64,000 nt of DNA from assembly GCA_017427465.1 (NCBI GenBank), contig JAFRST010000059.1, positions 1-64,000 of the forward strand, written 5' to 3'. Origin of the DNA: Clostridiales bacterium. Its GTDB lineage: Bacteria > Bacillota > Clostridia > Saccharofermentanales > Saccharofermentanaceae. Both the position numbers and the translations under genes were made by a program. Shown piece by piece: positions 59,083-64,000 of this stretch. Position 1 is the stretch's first letter. Each line of letters begins with the position of its first letter. The notes under the pieces were generated by a model, which saw nothing but the letters and a program-made list of their open reading frames with translations, had not been told where the DNA came from and did not search any database.

Positions 59083-61803
59083 ATGAAAGACCTGTTCAGA
59101 TATCTTTTCATGCCCTCCAGAAGTGACCGTGATTCGGTTAAGTCCGCTTATTACAGTTCGCTTAAACCAACGCATGTCATGCTCATGATCTCATTTTTGA
59201 TGTGCGTGGTATTTATGGTCCTGACATTTACGACTCCGGGATTCTTCGGTCCGACAGTTACATATCACAGGGCATGCTACATATTCCTCTTTGTAGTAGT
59301 CGTGTTCTGGGTAATGGTAGTCAGATATGCGATAAAAGACTTCGAGAGCCGGTATAAAATCGTCGCGTTCATGAACGTGATAATGGCCGTGCTGATGTAC
59401 GTCTGGGCGATCGCTCTTGCGCTAGTAAACATGATCATGAGAGTCGAATTAGACACGACGATCTTCATGACAGTATCACTTATAGTGCCTCTCAGCGTTT
59501 ACCTTAACCCGATAAGCTATCTGTTTATAGCTCTGGCGTCAAACGGCGCAATGGTGGTACTGTTCAGGATTGCGCCCCAGTTCGGTCTTGAAGATACGAC
59601 TATAGGATTCGGCAACTTTATCGTTTTCTCGGTATTCCAGATCGCTATGGGTATCACCATGCTCTACACGAGATACCGTCTGCACGAACAGCTCGACACG
59701 GCAGCCAAGCAGCACCGCGAGATCGAGATGCTCAACAAGGCTCAGAACAGTTTCTTCTCCAACATGAGCCACGAGATCAGAACACCTATCAATACCATCA
59801 TCGGTCTTAACGAGATGATCCTCCGTGAGGACGTCAGCGAGGAAGTCGCAGAAGATGCCGCGAATATCAAGGCAGCCGGCAAGCTCCTTCTTAACCTCAT
59901 CAATGACATCCTCGATATGTCCAAGTTCCAGTCAGGACGCATGCAGCTTTTGTATGCACCTTACCACACGGGAAACATGCTCTCGGATATCGTCGGCATG
60001 CTGTGGATAAGAGCCAAGGAGAAGAAACTCGAATTCCATATCGACGTATCTCCCGAGATCCCTGCAGAGCTCATCGGCGACGAAGTCAGAGTCAAGCAGA
60101 TACTCATCAACGTAATCAATAACGCCATCAAGTACACCAAGGAAGGTTCCGTATCACTCACCGTCCAGTGTGAGCGCAAAGAAGATAAGACCTGCAACAT
60201 GGTCTACACGGTATCTGACACCGGTATCGGTATCAAGACAGAAGATATCCCTTACCTGTTCTCCGCATTCAAGCGTGTCGACGAGAACGTCACGCGCCAC
60301 ATCGAAGGTACGGGATTAGGCCTTTCCATCGTTAAGCAGCTCGTAGACCTCATGGGCGGCAAGGTAACCGTCAACAGCGTTTATACCAAGGGTTCGACAT
60401 TCATCATCGAGATCCCTCAGAGAGTCGAGCGCGAAGGAAGCGTCGGCGAATACGACTTCACAAAGGCCGGCCAGCGCAACAAGACAGACTACATCCCGAA
60501 GTTTGAAGCCCCTGAAGCAAGGATCCTCGTTGTCGACGATAACGAAGCCAACCTCATGGTAGTAAGCAAACTTCTCCGCGACACCAAGGTCAGGATCGAT
60601 GCAGTCACGAGCGGCGCTGAGGCTTTAAGGAAAACACTCAACATCAAGTATGATGTAATCTTCATGGACCACCTGATGCCTGAGATGGACGGCATTGAGT
60701 GCAAGCGTAAGATCAAAGAGCAGACAGGCGGACGATGCAGGGAGACGAGTATCGTCATCCTCACCGCCAATGCAGACGAGGAGAACAGGGCACTCTACGC
60801 ACGTGAGAGCTTCGACGGCTATCTTCCGAAGCCCGTAAGCGGAGAAGAATTAGAGAACGAACTCTATTCACTCCTTCCTAAAGAACTCGTCCACATCACA
60901 GGCCACAGGACAGACCTTGCTGAAGAGACTATCTCCTGGATGAATGCCAACAAGCAGAGAAGAAGCGTTGTCATCACCACAGAGAGCGTCGCAGATCTTC
61001 CCGGTGACCTTCTCAAGAAATACGGCATTGCAGTCCTCCCTCACAAAGTCATCACTGCAGAGGGTGTCTTCAAGGATGGCAAGGAGATCGAGACACTTGG
61101 CGTTCTTAAGTATATGGAAGATCCTAACCACTCTGTAAAGCCGTTGGGTCCGACCGTAAAAGAAGCGGAAGAGTTCTTTGCAAAGCAGCTCACAAACGCC
61201 AATAACGTTATCCATATCTCGATCTCGAGCAAGGTCGAGAACAGCGGCTTCCAGCCCGCCATGGATGCTTCGAAATCATTTGACAACGTATTCGTATTTG
61301 ACTCAGGTCACCTCTCGAGCGGACAGGGCCTTATGGTCCTCGAAGCATGCAGAATGGCCGAAGAAGGCAAGAGTGCAGAAGATATCATGAAAGCCCTTGA
61401 AGGTTTAAAGAAGAAGATCCACACGAGCTTTATCGTTGATAACCTTGATTTCCTTGCACGTGCAGGTCAGGTCACAAACGGTACTGCCAATATCGTAAAG
61501 TCGCTCATGGGAAGGCCTGTCCTCGTCCTCAAGAAGGGCAAGATGGGACTCGGCATGACATACTTCGGTTCGCGCGAAAGCGCATGGCGCAACTACATTA
61601 ACTCCATCCTGAGCAAGACCGCGATCGACACGAGGATCCTCTTCGTCACATATGTCGGCATCAACAAGAGCGAGGCTGACTGGATAAAGGCACAGATCGA
61701 GCGGAAGATGAAGTTCGACGAGATCTACTTCAAGCAGGCCTCGCCTGCCATCGCGGTCAACTGCGGAAACGGCACATTCGGACTGCTCTTCAAAGAGAAG
61801 TAA
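59083..61803 (+). CDS. hybrid histidine kinase fused to a DegV (fatty-acid-binding) domain
   Basis: This 906-residue protein has six TM helices (about 31-198). HisKA has H230 in NMSHEIRTPINTI. The HATPase has NVINNAIKYTKEG, DTGIGI, and GTGLGLS. The receiver (477-600) has D529 in DVIFMDHLMPEMDG. A complete DegV-like domain (627-906) stands where HPt is expected. It has ITTESVADLPGDLL, HISISSKVENSGFQP, FDSGHLSSGQGL, FIVDNLDFLARAGQV, and NCGNGTFGLLF. DegV/FakB proteins bind fatty acids and work with FakA kinases. The usual HxGPG-type end is NCGNG, so binding may be changed. No FakA is in the window. Confidence 0.92.
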   Translation: MKDLFRYLFMPSRSDRDSVKSAYYSSLKPTHVMLMISFLMCVVFMVLTFTTPGFFGPTVTYHRACYIFLFVVVVFWVMVVRYAIKDFESRYKIVAFMNVIMAVLMYVWAIALALVNMIMRVELDTTIFMTVSLIVPLSVYLNPISYLFIALASNGAMVVLFRIAPQFGLEDTTIGFGNFIVFSVFQIAMGITMLYTRYRLHEQLDTAAKQHREIEMLNKAQNSFFSNMSHEIRTPINTIIGLNEMILREDVSEEVAEDAANIKAAGKLLLNLINDILDMSKFQSGRMQLLYAPYHTGNMLSDIVGMLWIRAKEKKLEFHIDVSPEIPAELIGDEVRVKQILINVINNAIKYTKEGSVSLTVQCERKEDKTCNMVYTVSDTGIGIKTEDIPYLFSAFKRVDENVTRHIEGTGLGLSIVKQLVDLMGGKVTVNSVYTKGSTFIIEIPQRVEREGSVGEYDFTKAGQRNKTDYIPKFEAPEARILVVDDNEANLMVVSKLLRDTKVRIDAVTSGAEALRKTLNIKYDVIFMDHLMPEMDGIECKRKIKEQTGGRCRETSIVILTANADEENRALYARESFDGYLPKPVSGEELENELYSLLPKELVHITGHRTDLAEETISWMNANKQRRSVVITTESVADLPGDLLKKYGIAVLPHKVITAEGVFKDGKEIETLGVLKYMEDPNHSVKPLGPTVKEAEEFFAKQLTNANNVIHISISSKVENSGFQPAMDASKSFDNVFVFDSGHLSSGQGLMVLEACRMAEEGKSAEDIMKALEGLKKKIHTSFIVDNLDFLARAGQVTNGTANIVKSLMGRPVLVLKKGKMGLGMTYFGSRESAWRNYINSILSKTAIDTRILFVTYVGINKSEADWIKAQIERKMKFDEIYFKQASPAIAVNCGNGTFGLLFKEK

Positions 61804-61812
61804 ATCCTTAGT

Positions 61813-62616
61813 ATGGGAAGCAAAGTGCAGACGTCTGAATCCAGCCCCGCCCCGGTCTCTGATACGATCAGGAAGCTTAAGTCCAAGACCAAGACAAACA
61901 TTGTTGCTGTGGTGATATCACAGGTCATAGCGGCAGGCATCATCGCAGGCGGAATATACGGGATGACCAAGGCAGGTTTTGCCCTGTTGGGTGTTGCTCT
62001 GTTTTTCGCTGCTATCGTAGAAGTATTCTCGATCAGTCTTCTAAATGAGAATAAAAAACTTAAGAAGCGGATCGTGATCGAGAGCAACCGCCCTGCGTCT
62101 ACTATGGTTTTTGCAGACCATCTTTATAAGAACAGAGGGGATACCTACCCGATTGCCAAGGATCTTTATTGCAGGCAAAAAGGCAAGAAAGAAAAGGATC
62201 TCACGAAGGAAGATGAGTCTGTCATCTGGCAATATTCTTACGATGATTTTGCATATCTTCTTATGTGGATAATCGAGAATAATCTCTATCAGCCCTCGAA
62301 AGATCTTGATGAAGATGAAGCTATAGAAGAAAGATCATATGTCGCAAAGATCAAGCGCCGCGAAGCTCTTCCTACAGATTATCTTGAGTCATACGACGGA
62401 TACTTCATGGAGGACAGCATCAAGAAAAAAGCGCGTGCTTTTGTTACCCCCTACTATAAGGATTCATACGAGGATGAAGTCCGTGAGTTTGCAAGTAAGA
62501 ATCTAAATTCAGAGCTATACGGCTTCCCTTTCCGCTGGGAAGATTACGATGCTTTCAAAGTGCGCATTGATGATGCTTATGCCAGATACCGGGAGAATAC
62601 GGATCACTCCGCATAA
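61813..62616 (+). CDS. two-TM protein with soluble domain, uncharacterised (paralogue of 38.9-kb gene)
   Basis: This 267-residue protein has two TM helices (about 31-52 and 57-76) near its N-terminus, then a cytoplasmic domain with KDLTKEDESVIWQYSYDDF, YLLMWIIENNLY, and a C-terminal FPFRWEDYDAFKVRIDDAYA. It aligns in order with the soluble protein at 38884-39342 (ELTEADEKKIWGYAGNHI, WLLRHDYL, FSWDDYLGFEPVIDRAF). It starts 9 bp after the kinase-DegV stop and is likely part of the signalling operon. Function unknown. Confidence 0.8.
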   Translation: MGSKVQTSESSPAPVSDTIRKLKSKTKTNIVAVVISQVIAAGIIAGGIYGMTKAGFALLGVALFFAAIVEVFSISLLNENKKLKKRIVIESNRPASTMVFADHLYKNRGDTYPIAKDLYCRQKGKKEKDLTKEDESVIWQYSYDDFAYLLMWIIENNLYQPSKDLDEDEAIEERSYVAKIKRREALPTDYLESYDGYFMEDSIKKKARAFVTPYYKDSYEDEVREFASKNLNSELYGFPFRWEDYDAFKVRIDDAYARYRENTDHSA

Positions 62617-62645
62617 TACACCGTGATCATTTTTGTTTCCGGATT

Positions 62646-63497
62646 CTACCTGATCTTTTCCATCCTGATAAGATGCTCTTCGTCAGGCTCCGTAATGTCA
62701 TCTTTATAATGATATCCCATCTTAAGATAGAAAGGGACACCGGTTACTGATGCTGGTATCTCTATGCGACGTGCGCGCAGGAAATACTCATCATTCTCGA
62801 GCGTATTCATTATCAGTCTCCCGACGCCTTTACCCTGCCTGTCAGGGTCTACGAAGATCGTAAAAAGACTGCTCTCATCTTCCTTGCCCCAGTAAGGTCC
62901 GATGGCGCCGCAGCCGATGATATCATCTCCTTCAAGAACAACATAAAAATGCGTCCATGAAGCTCTCTCGAGGACATGCTCCGGCGTCTCTATCTCGATC
63001 AGCTGATCCATAATATCTTCGGGATAATCTTTCTTATTTGAGATACTGATAGTCTTCCTGATGAGGTCAGAAACGGCTTTTGCATCGCTGTCTTCTATCC
63101 TTCTTACATTTAAAGACTCTGATTTAGCCAGGGCAACGATCTCACCATAAGATACGGCACGGATAACTCTGAAATTCTTCTCTACTTCCCTGGTCCAAAG
63201 ATCGATCTCGCCTTCGATGTCAGAGACCTCAGGAAGAATAAATCCCCACACCTTGCAGCCCGTCTTTTTAAGTTCGGGAAGGAACCATTCAAAGCCCCAT
63301 TCAACGTCTTCTTTTACGTCTTCAAAACCATTTCGCGCATCAACGATAAAGATGCTGTTCTTATGCTCTCTGAGCATTTCAAGCGAAGCCTTTACGGGAT
63401 CGCGGTAGTCATCAAAATGCGCTTCCTTTTTCCATACATGAAGGACGGCATTATCTTTCTCTATGTATTCACTTTTTGCATATTCACTTTCAAACAT
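62646..63497 (-). CDS. GNAT acetyltransferase with N-terminal STAS-like domain
   Basis: This protein of about 283 residues starts at ATG 63497 behind GGAG. The first 130 residues (NAVLHVWKKEAHFDDYRDPVK; IFIVDARNGFEDVKEDVEW) resemble STAS/SpoIIAA-like domains. The C-terminal part is GNAT (TIFVDPDRQGKGVGRLIMN, acetyl-CoA loop QGKGVG; PFYLKMGYHYKDD). The fusion is uncommon. Both a partner-binding role for the N-domain and a small-molecule substrate remain open. Confidence 0.8.
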   Translation of the reverse strand: MFESEYAKSEYIEKDNAVLHVWKKEAHFDDYRDPVKASLEMLREHKNSIFIVDARNGFEDVKEDVEWGFEWFLPELKKTGCKVWGFILPEVSDIEGEIDLWTREVEKNFRVIRAVSYGEIVALAKSESLNVRRIEDSDAKAVSDLIRKTISISNKKDYPEDIMDQLIEIETPEHVLERASWTHFYVVLEGDDIIGCGAIGPYWGKEDESSLFTIFVDPDRQGKGVGRLIMNTLENDEYFLRARRIEIPASVTGVPFYLKMGYHYKDDITEPDEEHLIRMEKIR

Positions 63498-63498
63498 A

Positions 63499-64000
63499 TT
63501 ATTTCTCCAATTCAAAATCCAATCTGAGCAAGGCCTTTCCGTTCGGGAGCGGATAAGACTCGCTCAATATCTTTTGGTAGCCGGTCTCTTTCATCGCCTT
63601 TGTCAAAGCTTCATCTTCCATCTGGCAATGAACTTCATCAAGCCTGTCAAAAGCATGAAGATAAGGCGAGTCCGAGACCCATTGATGCTCATCTATATTT
63701 ATTTGGATAACACATGAGATATACTGCGGGCGGACCCGCATCATTGCCATCATGAATGCTTCATAACCGATGTATTCGACAAGCAGATTTGCGATCACAA
63801 GCTGAGCCTCAGGGAGCTTGTCGCACTCATTAATGATATCTGCCTTAATGCACTCGAGAACGCCTTCCAGAGCGCCGTAGCGCGCTTCTACGGCCTTCAG
63901 ATAATCAGCATTGATATCGACACCGTAGACAGTCTTATACTTGTCCTTAGAGACATGTTCAAGGCCGTTGCCGCCGGCTATACCCAATACCATAGCCGTA
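63499..64000 (-). CDS. class I SAM methyltransferase (partial, cut by window edge)
   Basis: The visible part (from about residue 1 of the frame to the stop at 63499) contains the SAM-binding motif VLGIAGGNGLEHV, the acidic strand end YGVDINADYLKAVEARY, ECIKADIINECD, and LVIANLLVEYIGYEAF. The frame continues past the right edge, so the N-terminus is missing. It should methylate a small molecule or protein; the target is unknown. The stop is 1 bp from the GNAT gene start, suggesting an operon. Confidence 0.8.
   Translation of the reverse strand, partial: TAMVLGIAGGNGLEHVSKDKYKTVYGVDINADYLKAVEARYGALEGVLECIKADIINECDKLPEAQLVIANLLVEYIGYEAFMMAMMRVRPQYISCVIQINIDEHQWVSDSPYLHAFDRLDEVHCQMEDEALTKAMKETGYQKILSESYPLPNGKALLRLDFELEK

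Noticed and set aside
1-64000. tRNA, rRNA, prophage or plasmid genes
   Set aside because: No cloverleaf-like or rRNA segments, integrase, capsid or replication genes were recognised by reading.

Overview
The window looks like chromosomal DNA of an anaerobic, Gram-positive clostridial bacterium (class Clostridia, Lachnospiraceae/Oscillospiraceae-like). The evidence is a BceRS-BceAB peptide-resistance module, a DUF6472 protein, a CD1871A-type CXXC miniprotein, a DegV domain, an AmmeMemoRadiSam operon, and many hybrid histidine kinases sharing the clostridial SHEIRTPxNAxxGxNEMIL motif. No rRNA, tRNA, CRISPR array or prophage was recognised. The only mobile-DNA trace is a transposase-like tail at the left edge.

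Layout. 0-3.7 kb: transposase-like tail, a 5'-truncated blaI-like repressor and a very large BlaR1-like M56 protease whose extracellular part looks like a propeller plus a solute-binding protein. 3.8-7.5 kb: minus-strand catabolic operon (MBL hydrolase, nitrilase, nitroreductase, DUF6472, cyclase) and a small membrane protein. 7.5-8.0 kb: repeat-rich divergent intergenic region. 8.0-9.8 kb: TetR regulator and serine hydrolase. 9.8-16.5 kb: hybrid kinase, MBL hydrolase, lipoprotein, and an EAL phosphodiesterase with a C-terminal zinc ribbon. 16.6-22 kb: esterase, three GNATs, a CAT-like acyltransferase, a membrane acyltransferase and a phosphatase-superfamily protein. 22.1-26.6 kb: BceR-BceS-BceA-BceB with a consensus BceR operator. 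26.6-30.3 kb: GNAT, Na/Pi cotransporter and a frameshifted zinc-ribbon membrane protein. 30.3-38.2 kb: M13 peptidase lipoprotein, MacB-like ABC transporter, LytTR regulator, GHKL kinase and lipoprotein. 38.3-43.9 kb: small hypotheticals, an OFA-like MFS transporter and a dCache hybrid kinase with an amino-acid-sensor motif. 44-46.2 kb: SPFH protein with zinc ribbon plus a zinc-ribbon membrane partner. 46.3-52.4 kb: minus-strand operon of TlpA-like thioredoxin, CXXC miniprotein, NapH-like ferredoxin, membrane protein, NUDIX, Memo-AMMECR1 fusion, radical SAM and membrane protein. 52.6-54 kb: zinc-ribbon TPR-like protein. 54.2-62.6 kb: signalling operon. 62.6-64 kb: GNAT fusion and a methyltransferase cut by the window edge.

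The window is dominated by signal transduction: four hybrid kinases, one EAL protein, one REC-GGDEF-REC-HD-GYP protein, one BceRS and one LytTR/GHKL pair. The strongest candidate for an undescribed system is the 54.2-62.6 kb operon. It joins a receiver-controlled c-di-GMP synthase/hydrolase to two membrane hybrid kinases, one ending in an HPt domain and the other in a DegV-like (fatty-acid-binding) domain. Other unusual points are twin palindromes with ~62-bp spacing in two intergenic regions, zinc-ribbon tails or heads on six otherwise unrelated proteins, and two apparently leaderless genes.
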